Assembly (NCBI RefSeq): GCF_010731815.2
Contig: NZ_AP022592.1
Location: 124,001 to 188,000, forward strand
From: Mycolicibacterium arabiense
GTDB taxonomy: Bacteria; Actinomycetota; Actinomycetes; Mycobacteriales; Mycobacteriaceae
Direction of reading: 5' to 3'
Length of the DNA: 64,000 bases
Of the stretch, positions 18,679 to 28,561 are shown piece after piece. How positions within the stretch are numbered: the first letter of the stretch is position 1; the number at the start of each line of letters is the position of its first letter. The translations under genes and the position numbers were made by a program. The notes beneath the pieces were generated by a model. The model saw only the letters and a program-made list of their open reading frames with translations, was not told the DNA's origin and made no database searches.

Positions 18679-18935
18679 CGGCGACTGTCCGGCTCAGCGC
18701 GCTCCATCAGACGCTGCGACCATCGCAGCGCCGGGACCAACGCAAGAGACCATGCCGCGGCCCAGACCATCATTCTCGGCAGTCCGAGCCACAAACCCGG
18801 CGTGTTGACGAAGGGCAGGAACGGCATCGTGATCAGTGCCACCGCCGGCAGCACCGGTGGCAGATACTGTCCGGTCATGCGCTTCGCAGCGAGCCAAGAC
18901 TGTTGCCAGAGAGCACTTTTCGGCGGATCATGCAC
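18675..18935 (-). CDS. DUF3311-like small membrane protein, SSS partner
   Basis: Up to 86 residues with two hydrophobic helices (LPAVALITMPFLPFVN; MMVWAAAWSLALVPAL) around a NTPGLWLGLP turn typical of DUF3311. It overlaps the symporter start by 4 nt and is probably its accessory subunit. The start could be at 18935 or, more like the family, ATG at 18878; neither has a strong ribosome site. Confidence 0.7.
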   Translation of the reverse strand: MHDPPKSALWQQSWLAAKRMTGQYLPPVLPAVALITMPFLPFVNTPGLWLGLPRMMVWAAAWSLALVPALRWSQRLMERAEPDSRR

Positions 18936-19448
18936 GCGTACAGTATAGATCTCCTGAGGGTGCGCGCTTTCCGGGGGACTCCACGAACGCGCCAGCCGCA
19001 GGGGTTAGACCCCTCATAGCCGGTGCGCCTCGCGCGACATGGCAGCGCGCTCGAGGAAATCGTCGCGGCGGGTGGGCCTAGTGGGTCGAGTGGACTTCAC
19101 TCGTGCCCGACGGCCGCCAAAGCGCAGCGTCGATGAAAGTCGCCGACGGAGAGCCGCCAACACCTCGCGCGCGGCGAGGCGTGTCTCCGAGCGGCAGCGT
19201 ATGTCCGATCCCGTTGAAACGAACCGGTTTCAGGGTGCCATAGGTGCGTATCGAAGTAGTCGTTCGTTGTCATGAGACCAGTCTGTCGCCTGGCCGCTCG
19301 AAGGCGAAATCCAACGATATTGCGAGCCAATGTAATTAGCGGATTGTGTAGCGGTCCATCACCACTCCAACCACTGGAACCGTGCCCATCGAGCGGACGT
19401 CATGGATGTCGAAACACCTTGTCATCCGTCATGCGAATACTGGGTGAA
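18936..19448. other. Intergenic stretch without a convincing gene
   Basis: About 510 nt between the DUF3311 gene and the SDR ending at 19449. Short minus-strand frames exist (for example 19097-19330) but none has both a ribosome site and a recognisable fold. It may carry the promoter of the transporter pair. Confidence 0.5.
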
Positions 19449-20288
19449 TCAGATCGGGTGGCTGATCCGCTCCTGCTCGCGTAACCGATCGAGACGATCG
19501 CGGAGCACCGCATCGACGGCCCTATACGCGTCGGAACCCACTACGAGGCGCAGCGGCGGATCATCCATGGCGACCACCTCGGCCACGACCGCGGCGAGTT
19601 TGGCGGGATCACCGGAGAACACGTCGTCACCGGCAGTCCGGATGAAGTCACGGAATCGCCCTACCGCTCCATCCTGATAAGCGGGCATCTCGGCGGCGTA
19701 CTTGGTCGCGGCCGCAAAGCCCGTACGAACGCCGCCCGGCTCGACGATGGTGAATCTCACCCCGAACTCGCGGGTTTCCTGAGCGACCGATTCGGTGAAG
19801 CCCTCGAGCCCCCACTTTGCGGCGTGATAGATCGAATTGGCCGGGTACGTCACCTGTCCCCCCATGCTCGACATCTGGATGACGTGACCGCCGCGTCGTG
19901 TACGCAGTGATTCGAGGAATGCACGGGTGATCGCAATCGGCCCGTACAGCATCGCGTCGAGCTGCGCTCGAACGTGGTGCTCACTCAACTCCTCAGCCGC
20001 ACCGACGATGCTGAATCCGGCACAGTTCACCACGACGTCTACCCCGCCTCGTCCCACCACCCGGTCGACGACCGCAGACGCCGCCACGGTGTCACCGACG
20101 TCCAACTTCTCCAACTCGACCGCAGCACCGAATCGGGCGACCAGCCCCGCCAGGGCGTCGGGCCGCCGGACCGCGGCGACGACCCGATCGCCCTCCCGCA
20201 GGGCGTGTTCGGCGATCGCCCTCCCGATACCGCTGGTGGCGCCGGTGACGAACCAGCGGCGCGACGACTCGGATGCAGTACTCATCAT
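19449..20288 (-). CDS. SDR family oxidoreductase
   Basis: A 279-residue SDR with TGATSGIG, an RRPD basic end of beta-2 that favours NADP(H), NCAGFS in place of NNAG, MSSMGG and YHAAK. The C-terminal extension (LVVGSDAYRAVDAVL) matches the group of the SDRs at 503 and 27650. It stands alone on the minus strand, 85 nt downstream of the broken GMC gene. Confidence 0.9.
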   Translation of the reverse strand: MMSTASESSRRWFVTGATSGIGRAIAEHALREGDRVVAAVRRPDALAGLVARFGAAVELEKLDVGDTVAASAVVDRVVGRGGVDVVVNCAGFSIVGAAEELSEHHVRAQLDAMLYGPIAITRAFLESLRTRRGGHVIQMSSMGGQVTYPANSIYHAAKWGLEGFTESVAQETREFGVRFTIVEPGGVRTGFAAATKYAAEMPAYQDGAVGRFRDFIRTAGDDVFSGDPAKLAAVVAEVVAMDDPPLRLVVGSDAYRAVDAVLRDRLDRLREQERISHPI

Positions 20289-20373
20289 GACCGTCCCTCG
20301 TGTAGATGCGAAGTCGTCCTACCTGAATCCAACGCACCGAGCTCGCAGTTCCGTCCTACAGTGAGCTCGGCGA

Positions 20374-21948
20374 TCACAACGCATCGCGAACCAGATCGGC
20401 GGCCTTCTCGGCGATCATCATGGTGGGCGCATTCGTGTTGCCGCGCACGATGACCGGCATCACCGCCGCATCCACCACGCGCAATCCGTCGACGCCGTAC
20501 ACCCGCAGCTCGGGGTCCACGACGGCGTTATCGCCGATCCCCATCGCACAGGTGCCGACGGGGTGGTACATCGTCTGGGTGTGGGCTCGGGCCGCTGCAG
20601 CGAATTCGGGGCTCTCCGCGCAGGCCGCGGTCGGGAAGAACCGTGCGCTCAAGTACGCGCTCAGCGGGCCGGCGGTGCACATCTCGATGAACGCCCGCGC
20701 TCCGGCGAGCAACGACGCGAAATCGCTTTCCTCTGCGAACATGCCGAGATCGATCCGCGGAGCCTGCGTGGGATCCGTTGACGCCAAACGTATCGTTCCT
20801 CGGCTAGCCGGGTCGAGCAGCGAAACGGTCCCGGTGAACGACGGCGTCGCGGGCATCGGCAGTCCGTCGGCGAAGGCCGTGGGACCGGCATGAACTTCGA
20901 TGTTCGGCAGCGTCGTCTCCGAAGTGGTGGAGAAGAACGCCCCGACGTCACACAGCACCGAGTTCAGCGGACCGGGCTGACCGACACGAAACCCCTCACG
21001 CGCGCCGTGCGTCTGGATCAGCGCCAATACGTCGGTGGAATCGCGCGTACTCCAGATGATTGGCAGCGTCGGGTGGTCCTGCAGGTTGGCGCCCACGCCG
21101 GGAAGGTCGACGGCGACCTCGACATCGTGTGCGCGAAGATGGTCGGCCGGTCCGATCCCCGAGAGCATCAGCAGCTGGGGCGAATTGATCGACCCCGCGC
21201 TGAGCACGACCTCCACGTCGGCGCAGGCGGTGATCTGACGGCCGGCGAGTTCGTAGCGCACCCCTACTGCACGCCCTCCCTGGAGGACGACCCGGTGGGC
21301 CAGCGCGCCCGTGTGAACGGTGAGATTCGTGCGGTGCAGCACCGGGCGTAGGTAGGCATCGGCCGCCGAATGCCTTCTGCCCCGATCCTGCGTGAGCTGG
21401 AAGGGGCCGACGCCGATCTGGCGCGGCCCGTTGAAGTCGTCGTTGCGAGGCAACCCCTACGCCTGCGCGGATTCCACCCAGTGTTCGTTGAGTTCGTGCA
21501 CGTACACGGGATCCTGCACGTGCAAGGGCCCGTCGGCCCCGTGCCACGGCGGACCCAGCCGGGAGTTGTGTTCGGAGCGGCGGAAATAGGGCAACACGTC
21601 GCGATGACCCCAGCCGGCGGCTCCGTGCCCGGTCTCCCAGGCGTCGTAGTCCGCGGGGTTGCCGCGGGCGTAGATCATCGCGTTCAGCGAGGACGATCCA
21701 CCGAGCATGCGGCCCCGCGGGACTGCGATCCGGCGGCCCGTGCCGGCTTGTACGACGGTTCGGTAAGCCCAGTCCACGTTCGTGCCGAACATCGTTCCGA
21801 ACAATGCCGGGATGTGCACCTCCGGCGCCGAGTCCTCGCCGCCGGCCTCGAGCAGGAGCACCCGCGCAGACTCGTCGGCGCTGAGCCGGTTTGCCAGCAC
21901 GCAGCCCGCGCTACCCCCGCCGATGATGATGAAGTCGTAAATACTCAT
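20374..21948 (-). pseudogene. GMC-family choline/alcohol dehydrogenase interrupted by an in-frame amber codon
   Basis: A FAD-dependent GMC oxidoreductase of about 524 codons. The N-terminal part has IIIGGGSAGCVLANRL (FAD), the GRMLGGSSSLNAMIYARG signature and DYDAWE. The C-terminal part has [19 protein letters not shown] and the catalytic-region [10 protein letters not shown] with [19 protein letters not shown] at 21457-21459 splits HWVESAQA from [11 protein letters not shown] in the same frame; all else is intact. ATG at 21948 is preferred because the FAD motif follows at once. Either a point nonsense mutation or readthrough would explain it. The SRPBCC-like gene lies 59 nt upstream. Confidence 0.85.
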
Positions 21949-22007
21949 AACAGGCAACGGATCCAAATCCCCTCGCGTCGTTGATCGAATGGGCGCGGAG
22001 ACCGCAC

Positions 22008-22562
22008 CTAGTCCGAAATCGCCGCCTGCGCCTTGCGTTCGATGCTCGCCGCGAACAACGGCGTCTCGAGTTGGTTGTGCTCTGCGACGGCGTGCTGCAG
22101 GCCCTGCGCCGTCTCCTCGAACTGCTGGCCGGCTGCTTGCAACGCGTCGAGAAATGCGCCGGTGGGATGGCTGATCACCAGGTTGGTCAGCTCGCAGGAT
22201 TCATCGTCTCGCGCGGTGATCGTGAGGTCCCATATCACTTGAATCGTGGTCCAACCCAACGGCGTTTGGAGGTCGCTGATCGATACCATGTGACAGTGGT
22301 GGGGCTCGTGCACTTCGGCGACGTAGTGCTGGACCACGAGTCCGCCGCCGACCTGCTCGACGTTGATCGACATCGGTCGCCCATCATCGGTGGTCGTCGA
22401 CCCCGCCGCGATGTGGTCGGGTGGCGCGCAACGCCGGTATTCCGCGTCGGGGAGGTTCAACAACCAGTCGGCGACGTCCACCCGGTCGATCGATGCGTGA
22501 ATCGTGGCGGTTTGCGCGGTGTGAACGAGGACCAGATCGGTTCGTACTTCGGCGACTGACAT
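22008..22562 (-). CDS. SRPBCC-like ligand-binding protein, hypothetical
   Basis: A 184-residue protein. The pattern of an N-terminal strand with ATIHASIDRVDVADWL, a central region of alternating strands and a C-terminal helix (ALQAAGQQFEETAQGLQHAV) resembles the START/SRPBCC fold, used as hydrophobic-ligand binders or cyclases. Similarity is judged from layout, so the family call is moderate. It precedes the GMC dehydrogenase and follows an AraC regulator gene on the same strand, suggesting a small catabolic unit. Confidence 0.5.
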   Translation of the reverse strand: MSVAEVRTDLVLVHTAQTATIHASIDRVDVADWLLNLPDAEYRRCAPPDHIAAGSTTTDDGRPMSINVEQVGGGLVVQHYVAEVHEPHHCHMVSISDLQTPLGWTTIQVIWDLTITARDDESCELTNLVISHPTGAFLDALQAAGQQFEETAQGLQHAVAEHNQLETPLFAASIERKAQAAISD

Positions 22563-22714
22563 GTTGGACTTGCCTCATCTTCGAATCGGGTTGTGCCGCA
22601 GCGCGCGAGCGCATGCGTGCGGGTCGACGTGACCCACCGGATTCAGATTAGGGCGAGGCTGAACTGCGGCGGTTGACCAGTTGTGCGCTTCGGTTGCCGA
22701 TCTGCGCGTGGTGT

Positions 22715-23689
22715 TTACGCGGCTCCGCGGCTGCGACTCGGCGCGACCCCGTACTGCTTGCTGAACGCGCGACTGAAGTGCGCCATGCTCGTGAATCCCC
22801 ATCGTGCGGCGATGTCACCGACCGGGTCGTCGGTCGTCACCAGGTCGGTGTAGCAGCGCGCCAGGCGACGAGCCCGGATGTGCGTGGCCAATGGAACCTC
22901 GATGGGTTGCAGTGCGTCATACAGAGTGCGGATCGACACGTAGTGGGCCGCGGCTACCGTCGCCGGTTTCAGTGCCGGGTCGGCCAGGTTGTCCTCCACA
23001 TAGGCCAGCACCTTCTCGCACAGCGCCGTAGCACCACGTCGACCCCCGGCCCGTTGGCCCGCCCCGCCGCCCAGATCGGCGAGCATTTGAATCACCAACT
23101 GTGCCGCCCTCTCGGTCGCCTGCGGAGTCATCGAGGACAGCTTGTCGCTCAACACGGCAAGCACGTCGAAGAGGGTGTGCAGCGAAGCGGCCTGGCTGCC
23201 GCGGATCACCCGGATGGTGGCTGGATCGTGAAATCGGGGCAGCAGCGCGTCCGCCAGGCCGCGCGGCAGGATCAAGGTCCTCTTGCGGACGGCCTCGACG
23301 ATCTCGTAGCCGCCAGTGACGTCGGTGTCCCAGACCATGAACTCACCGGGGCCGAGCGAAAGCAGGTCGCCGTCGCGGTAGACGACTTCGCGGCCCGCCA
23401 AGACGTACTGCAACCCGACCACGTCTCGCGACGTCGAGCTGACCTGCCGACGCCTGCGCACGCCGCCGTGCGGAGCCATGTGCCCGTCGATCAGACGCAG
23501 TTGGCCGAGGGGCTGTTCCCGCACCGTCGCCGAGAAGACCTCGAGACCACCGCTCAATCCGGTCGTCGCGAAGGGCAGATAGCAGTTGCGCAGCATGTCG
23601 GTGAACACGCCGACGTCGTCGGTGACCTCCCACCGCGCGGGCATCTCGACTGTCATCAGACGATGGTACTCGGAGTTCGACAGGCCCAT
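22715..23689 (-). CDS. AraC-family transcriptional regulator
   Basis: A 324-residue regulator. The N-terminal two thirds resemble the AraC-binding-like (cupin-type) sensor of the NphR/XylS group. The C-terminal part is a double helix-turn-helix: PATVAAAHYVSIRTLYDAL and DPVGDIAARWGFTSMAHFSRAFSKQYG, with the typical GVAPS ending. It lies 152 nt upstream of the SRPBCC-GMC genes on the same strand and 212 nt from the divergent FAD monooxygenase at 23902, so it could control either set. Confidence 0.92.
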   Translation of the reverse strand: MGLSNSEYHRLMTVEMPARWEVTDDVGVFTDMLRNCYLPFATTGLSGGLEVFSATVREQPLGQLRLIDGHMAPHGGVRRRRQVSSTSRDVVGLQYVLAGREVVYRDGDLLSLGPGEFMVWDTDVTGGYEIVEAVRKRTLILPRGLADALLPRFHDPATIRVIRGSQAASLHTLFDVLAVLSDKLSSMTPQATERAAQLVIQMLADLGGGAGQRAGGRRGATALCEKVLAYVEDNLADPALKPATVAAAHYVSIRTLYDALQPIEVPLATHIRARRLARCYTDLVTTDDPVGDIAARWGFTSMAHFSRAFSKQYGVAPSRSRGAA

Positions 23690-23901
23690 ACCGATCCGAA
23701 GAGTGCCGGGACGGTTCGTCTTTCATTCATGTGCGGCATCAACTCGTCGATCGTCGAGTTGTCTCACCGTCTGGCATAACGGGTTGCAGCGGGGGTCGCG
23801 TCGAGGGACGCGATGCACCGTGCGCGTTGACCGTCCGTAATTCTCGTCACGCCCTACCCGCCAGCACCGGCGTCGACGATGACTCGTCTGCGAGGTGTGC
23901 G

Positions 23902-25074
23902 ATGCCCGAGAACCCGCTTCACCAACTCGATAACCGGCCACGCCGACAGCCCGCACCCGGCCCGTTCCGGGTGGCCGCCGTGCTCGGCGGAAGCTTCGCC
24001 GGACTGTTGGCGGCACGCGTCCTGGCCGACCACGCGCAACGGGTGGTGATCCTCGAACCCGACACGCCCACGGGGCCATTCGCACGCGCCACCGTCCCGC
24101 AGAGCAGGCACGGGCACTTCCTGCAACCGGACGGGCTGACCCTCCTCGAAGGCTGGTTTCCCGGATTCACGCGCGACGCCCGGGCCCACGGTGCCGCCCT
24201 GGCGGGCCCTGGACAGCATCGACTGTTCCTCGACGGCGTGCCCGTCGAGTTCCCCGACGCCACCATGCTCATGGCGAGTCGACCCTTGCTTGAGCACGAG
24301 ATCCGCCGACGCGTGACGGCGCTGCCGAATGTCGACGTGCTGGCGGCCAGGGCCACCGGCCTCGGATATCGAAACGGAGCCGTCAACGCGATCAACTACC
24401 GAGTCGGAAGCGGCGGCGAGAGCACTCTCGAGGTCGACCTGGCGGTCGACGCCATGGGCCGCGCCAGCAGGATGACGAGACGGCTTGAGTACGACGGATT
24501 CCGGGTCCCGATCAGCCAGCGCGTCCCGGTCGGCCTCGGCTACACCACCACACTGTTCACCCGTCCCGCTGAACCGCGCGAACCACGAATAACGTGCGCG
24601 CTCAACCAGTTCAGCGCATCGCAAACAGCTGGCACCGAGACGGCTCCAGCCGGTATCGCCCTCTACGCGATCGAAGGCAACCGATGGCAGGTCGTCACGA
24701 TGACGTACGGGCAAAACCGGCACGCCACCACGCGCGACGACGTCAGGGACATCGCCGCGACCTCACCGGAAGTGTTCGGCGCAGCGATGATCGGTGATCC
24801 CGTGGGCCAGGCGGCCACGTTCTACCACCGCGCGAGTCACCGGCGACCGGTGACGCATCCCGACGACCTCCCCACCGGACTGCTCTTCATCGGCGACTCG
24901 CTTGCCAGCCTCAACCCCCTTCGTGGAGAGGGTATGTGGTCTGCGGCCAAACAGGCCGCTGTCCTGTCCGACTACCTCGCCACCACCGATGAACCCGCTG
25001 CGCAGAGCAGGCGGTGCGTCCGCCTCCTGGAATCGTTCGTCGACGAGGTGTGGGCCGCGGAGCTTCGACCCTGA
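23902..25074 (+). CDS. FAD-dependent monooxygenase/oxidoreductase
   Basis: A 390-residue flavoprotein. The N-terminal dinucleotide fold reads AVLGGSFAGLLAARVLADHA with acidic EPD at the end of beta-2. The C-terminal FAD motif is LLFIGDSLASLNPLRGEGM, as in aromatic-ring hydroxylases and halogenase-like enzymes. The RPLLEHEIRRR motif between them also belongs to that group. ATG at 23902 gives a normal N-tail; the open frame upstream is not conserved-looking. No reductase or ferredoxin is adjacent, so a single-component enzyme is likely. The substrate is unknown. Confidence 0.85.
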   Translation: MPENPLHQLDNRPRRQPAPGPFRVAAVLGGSFAGLLAARVLADHAQRVVILEPDTPTGPFARATVPQSRHGHFLQPDGLTLLEGWFPGFTRDARAHGAALAGPGQHRLFLDGVPVEFPDATMLMASRPLLEHEIRRRVTALPNVDVLAARATGLGYRNGAVNAINYRVGSGGESTLEVDLAVDAMGRASRMTRRLEYDGFRVPISQRVPVGLGYTTTLFTRPAEPREPRITCALNQFSASQTAGTETAPAGIALYAIEGNRWQVVTMTYGQNRHATTRDDVRDIAATSPEVFGAAMIGDPVGQAATFYHRASHRRPVTHPDDLPTGLLFIGDSLASLNPLRGEGMWSAAKQAAVLSDYLATTDEPAAQSRRCVRLLESFVDEVWAAELRP

Positions 25075-25126
25075 ACCATACCGATTCTTGTGCCACATCA
25101 ACGCGCGGAACGGTCTGGCGACGTCG

Positions 25127-25855
25127 TCACCCTCTGTTGAAGCCGAGGGCGCCGGGATCGTCGAGGACGAGTTGCAGGCAGGACGCAGCGTGCATGTCGA
25201 GGATCTGTTCGAGCGGTACCGCACCACGGGTGGTGGCTGCCATGTCCTGCTGGGCCTCATCCGACCAGGGAGACGGGTACACCGAGATTCCCTCTCGTAG
25301 GCCGAGCGCGGCACACTCAGCGCGCCAGGTCGGCCACAGCAGATCGCGATAGTGGCTCGTGGCGTCCTCCACGACCCAGCTCAGCCATTCCGTGTGGCCC
25401 ATGTCCAGGTCCTCCCAGGTGAGGGTGGCGGCAGAGAAGTGTACGACGCTGCCCGGCACCCCCGGCCTGCCGTGCTGCTGGGGATGGGCCCCGTTGAGCG
25501 CGAAGACGCCACCGAGCACGTCGTGGGCGATGATCAGGCCAGCCGCCGGCTGCCAGCCGGGGACGGGGTCGGCCGGAAATCCGTTGACCTCGCCGATACT
25601 CGGCATTCCCGTGGATCCACCACCGGACCCGCCGTACATCCGCAGCCAGCCTCCGTGCACGAGCACACCGGCGGTGTTCAACACGACGGCCCCCAGCGGC
25701 GACCGGGCGGTCACCTGCAGCTGATGCAGGGCCGCCTCGCAGCTCTGCGGCTCGGGCGGCAGGATGGCGTAGTCGGCGAAGCTGGAGTCCAGATCCGCCA
25801 CCAGCCAGGGCCACGCCGGATCCAGCACTCCGACGAGCTCGACAACGTCCCTCAC
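25127..25855 (-). CDS. DUF2625 family protein
   Basis: A 242-residue protein. The blocks VTARSPLGAVVLNTAGVLVHGGWLRM, IIAHDVLGGVFALNGA, VVHFSAATLTWEDLDMG and FYE-like HYRDLLWPTWRAE match the order seen in DUF2625 proteins, which have no established biochemical role. It is a single gene, convergent with the FAD oxidoreductase (53-nt gap). Confidence 0.8.
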   Translation of the reverse strand: MRDVVELVGVLDPAWPWLVADLDSSFADYAILPPEPQSCEAALHQLQVTARSPLGAVVLNTAGVLVHGGWLRMYGGSGGGSTGMPSIGEVNGFPADPVPGWQPAAGLIIAHDVLGGVFALNGAHPQQHGRPGVPGSVVHFSAATLTWEDLDMGHTEWLSWVVEDATSHYRDLLWPTWRAECAALGLREGISVYPSPWSDEAQQDMAATTRGAVPLEQILDMHAASCLQLVLDDPGALGFNRG

Positions 25856-26178
25856 CCGAATCCCCTTTCACGCAGTCGTCTTCAGCATCTCGCATCCGTG
25901 TCCGCTGACCGGACTCCAGCTGGTCGAACTGGCCGAACACCGGTGATCAGAACGGATCTCGACGTCCCCGCGGGAGATGCACATGCGATCATCCGCACAA
26001 CGAGTAGCGTACGGACGACCGGATTCATCCCTCGAAAGCTCGACATGACGGTCGTCGATGTGGACGGGCACCGTAGGCGGCACCACGTGAGGTGACGCCT
26101 CCGCGGGTCGGGCGGCCATGTCCTCTGGATCCGGAGATTGTTACAGTGCTGGTGTTTGCTTCGGGTGAAGGTGTGGTT
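25856..26178. other. Intergenic region with candidate cold-shock gene promoter
   Basis: About 320 nt without a gene. A mycobacterial-type -10 hexamer (TACAGT, about 26144) lies some 30 nt before the cold-shock protein start, and GAAGG precedes its ATG. Nothing else was identified. Confidence 0.35.
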
Positions 26179-26595
26179 ATGCGATTGACTGGCAGAATCG
26201 TTCGATTCGACACGGTTCGGGGTTACGGTTTCATCACCCCCGACAGCGGCGGCGACGACGTGTTCCTGCATGCGAACGATCTCGAGATGGAGAAGTCCTC
26301 GGCACGGCCCGGCGCACGGGTGTCCTTCGATGTCGAGGATGGCGAGCGCGGACAGTTCGCGACGTCGGTACGCCCCCGCGGCGGTGCGTCGGTGAATCAA
26401 ACCGGAGGGCAGATGGAGTCCGACGGCGGTGAGTCGTCACCGGGTGACTACGTCGAAGTGTTATCGGCGACGGAGTTCGAGCATGTCGTCACCGAGCTGC
26501 TCTTGACCGTGACGCCGCCCCTGAATGCGCCTCAGATCGTCGCCGTCCGAGCGGCACTGATGGAACTGGCCGGTCACCAGAACTGGCTGGAATGA
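26179..26595 (+). CDS. Cold-shock domain protein
   Basis: A 138-residue nucleic-acid-binding protein. The N-terminal 65 residues are a cold-shock domain with RNP1 (RGYGFITP) and RNP2 (DDVFLHAN). A glycine-rich, acidic linker and a C-terminal helical part (EFEHVVTELLLTVTPPLNAPQIVAVRAAL) follow; this two-part form is longer than the usual 67-residue CspA and resembles mycobacterial CspB-like proteins. ATG 26179 follows GAAGGTG. Its 3' end overlaps the convergent peroxiredoxin-like frame. Confidence 0.9.
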   Translation: MRLTGRIVRFDTVRGYGFITPDSGGDDVFLHANDLEMEKSSARPGARVSFDVEDGERGQFATSVRPRGGASVNQTGGQMESDGGESSPGDYVEVLSATEFEHVVTELLLTVTPPLNAPQIVAVRAALMELAGHQNWLE

Positions 26596-27273
26596 CCGCC
26601 CGGCCTTCGGTGCGCTCGACGCCGAACTGGGAACCTCACCCCGCGCGGTACGTCGCCACCTCGCACAGCACCTGGACGGCCTCTGGACGCTCGGACACCC
26701 TGCGGCCCATGCGTTGTCACGCGGTGACGAATCGGCAGGGCCGTCGCCCACGGTTCCGGCCATGAGTTCGTCGAGCGCACCCAGTATCTCGTCGACGTGC
26801 GTGACCGCGGAACTCGACACAGCCGAGACGTGACGGATGACGTTGCCCGGATCGACGATGAAGGTGGTTCGCTCCGCGACGCCGTAGTCGTTGAGCAGGC
26901 CCGCGTCGGCCGTTAAGGCGTGGTTGAAGTCGCTGGCGATGGGAAACGGCAACTTCTTGAGATGGTGGTGATGGAAACGCCAGTGGAAGTGCCTGTACTT
27001 GGTGTCGACGGACACACCGAGCACGAACACCTGCCGGCGGTTGAACTCGTCGTGCCGCGTCCCGAAGGCGGTGATCTCCGCGCGGCTGAGCGGATCGGCG
27101 TCTCTGGTCCAGAAGAAGATGACACGCCATCGTCGTTGATGATCGCTGCTTCGCGCAGTGGCGAAGTGGCTGTACGGATCCTGCACATCGGCATTGCTTA
27201 GGTCACCGCTGTTCACCACGGTGACGGTGTAGGTGGGGAATCGATCACCAACCCCTAAGTGAGATGTCGTCAT
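26461..27273 (-). CDS. AhpC-like peroxiredoxin-fold protein lacking the peroxidatic cysteine
   Basis: A thioredoxin-fold protein related to AhpC: VGDRFPTYTV, RWRVIFFWTRD, EITAFGTRHDEF, VLGVSVDTKY, FPIASD, GLLNDYGVAERTTFIVDP. At the active site, where AhpC has FVCPTEI, this protein has PLSRAEI with no gap, so Ser replaces the peroxidatic Cys. Normal peroxidase activity is therefore unlikely. After about residue 180 the tail turns Arg/Ser-rich and overlaps the cold-shock gene on the other strand by 135 nt, so a frameshift or an earlier natural end near 26720 is possible. Confidence 0.75.
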   Translation of the reverse strand: MTTSHLGVGDRFPTYTVTVVNSGDLSNADVQDPYSHFATARSSDHQRRWRVIFFWTRDADPLSRAEITAFGTRHDEFNRRQVFVLGVSVDTKYRHFHWRFHHHHLKKLPFPIASDFNHALTADAGLLNDYGVAERTTFIVDPGNVIRHVSAVSSSAVTHVDEILGALDELMAGTVGDGPADSSPRDNAWAAGCPSVQRPSRCCARWRRTARGEVPSSASSAPKAGRSFQPVLVTGQFHQCRSDGDDLRRIQGRRHGQEQLGDDMLELRRR

Positions 27274-27649
27274 CGGTGTGCCCCTCGTTCAACTCGCAGC
27301 GTCCGGGCGTGGCCGGTTGCCTGCGCCGCATACAGCCATTCTGACGAGGCTCGCTGCCCGACAGCCCCTCGCGCAGTTCATGGCGCACTGTCACCGGTGC
27401 CATCGCCCGACATCGACCAGGGGCGGCATCCGTCGTCGGGGGACCCCCAGTCACCCGGTCTCAAGACGAGGAGGCGGCGGGAAGACCTGCGAAACAACGC
27501 GATTCGCGGCGTCGATGGCTGCGATGCGTCCGACCTCGCTCAGCACCGTGCGACTGTCTCTACCCTCGAGCTTCGGTGCAGTCGACAGCGCGCCACGTCG
27601 ACCGTCGACCACCGAACGCACATCTGTCCAATCCGATCAGAAGGGCGAC
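27274..27649. other. Intergenic region, no gene seen
   Basis: About 375 nt between the divergent AhpC-like gene and the SDR at 27650. Longer open frames here only extend the SDR upstream without family-like sequence. No clear operator or hairpin was noticed. Confidence 0.4.
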
Positions 27650-28501
27650 ATGTCGAAAGTCTGGTTCATCACGGGGGCCTCTCGGGGTTTCGGCTGGGAG
27701 TGGACGCTGGCCGCTCTCCGGCGGGGCGACCGGGTGGCCGCCACCGCCAGGGACCTTACGACGTTGCGCGAGTTGAGCGTCGACTACCACGACAGCCTCC
27801 TTCCACTGGTTCTCGACGTCACCGACGAGTCGGCCGCCTCGGCCGCCGTCCGTGCGGCGCACGAGCACTTCGGCCAGCTCGACGTCGTGGTGAACAACGC
27901 CGGATACGGGCTCTACGGTTTCGTCGAGGAACCGTCGTCCACCCAGGTGCGCGAACAGATGGAGGTCAACTTCTTCGGCGCACTGTGGGTCACGCGAGCC
28001 GCCCTGCCCTATCTGCGGGCTCAGCGCAGCGGCCACTTCATCCAGGTGTCCTCGGGTGCGGGACTGGTCACTGCCGCCCGTTTCGGTCTCTACAGCGCCT
28101 CGAAGCACGCGTTGGAAGCCGTTTCGGAAGCCCTGGCGCAAGAGGTCGGCCCGCAAGGCATCTCCGTCACGCTGGTGGAACCCGGCCCGTACGCCACCGG
28201 CTTCAACCAGTCGGTCACCCTCGCGGCGGAGATGCCCGAGTACGTGGCCACCCATCGAGAAGCGGAACGAGCACTGGGTGACTTCATGGGCGCACAGGGT
28301 GATCCGGCGACCACGACAGCCGTGATCCTCGAGGTGGTCGACGCCGCCGAACCGCCGCTGCGGGTTCTACTCGGGCCGACCATGTTCGACTTCGTGCGAT
28401 CGGAATACGAACAACGACTGGATACGTGGACGCGGTGGGAGTCGCGGCACGACGAGACGAGGAGCCCACATGGCGATCAACCGACTGGACTATCTGGATG
28501 A
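27650..28501 (+). CDS. SDR family oxidoreductase, paralogue of the SDR at 503
   Basis: A 283-residue SDR. ATG 27650 follows AGAAGGGCG and yields the motif-ready start MSKVWFITGASRGFG. Other motifs: NNAGYG, VSSGAG, YSASK. The C-terminal AAEPPLRVLLGP phrase is shared with the SDR at 503. Its 3' end overlaps the start of the metallo-beta-lactamase-fold pseudogene (ATG 28470) by 32 nt, so the two were probably co-translated. Confidence 0.92.
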   Translation: MSKVWFITGASRGFGWEWTLAALRRGDRVAATARDLTTLRELSVDYHDSLLPLVLDVTDESAASAAVRAAHEHFGQLDVVVNNAGYGLYGFVEEPSSTQVREQMEVNFFGALWVTRAALPYLRAQRSGHFIQVSSGAGLVTAARFGLYSASKHALEAVSEALAQEVGPQGISVTLVEPGPYATGFNQSVTLAAEMPEYVATHREAERALGDFMGAQGDPATTTAVILEVVDAAEPPLRVLLGPTMFDFVRSEYEQRLDTWTRWESRHDETRSPHGDQPTGLSG

Positions 28502-28561
28502 CGCCGAGCTCGGGACGGATGCACGAGCACTACTGACCCTGCTGCCATCCGCCCCCGACGA

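Noticed and set aside
18936..19448. Short minus-strand frame at 19097-19330 as a possible gene
   Set aside because: No ribosome site at its start, no family resemblance, and competing frames look equally plausible.
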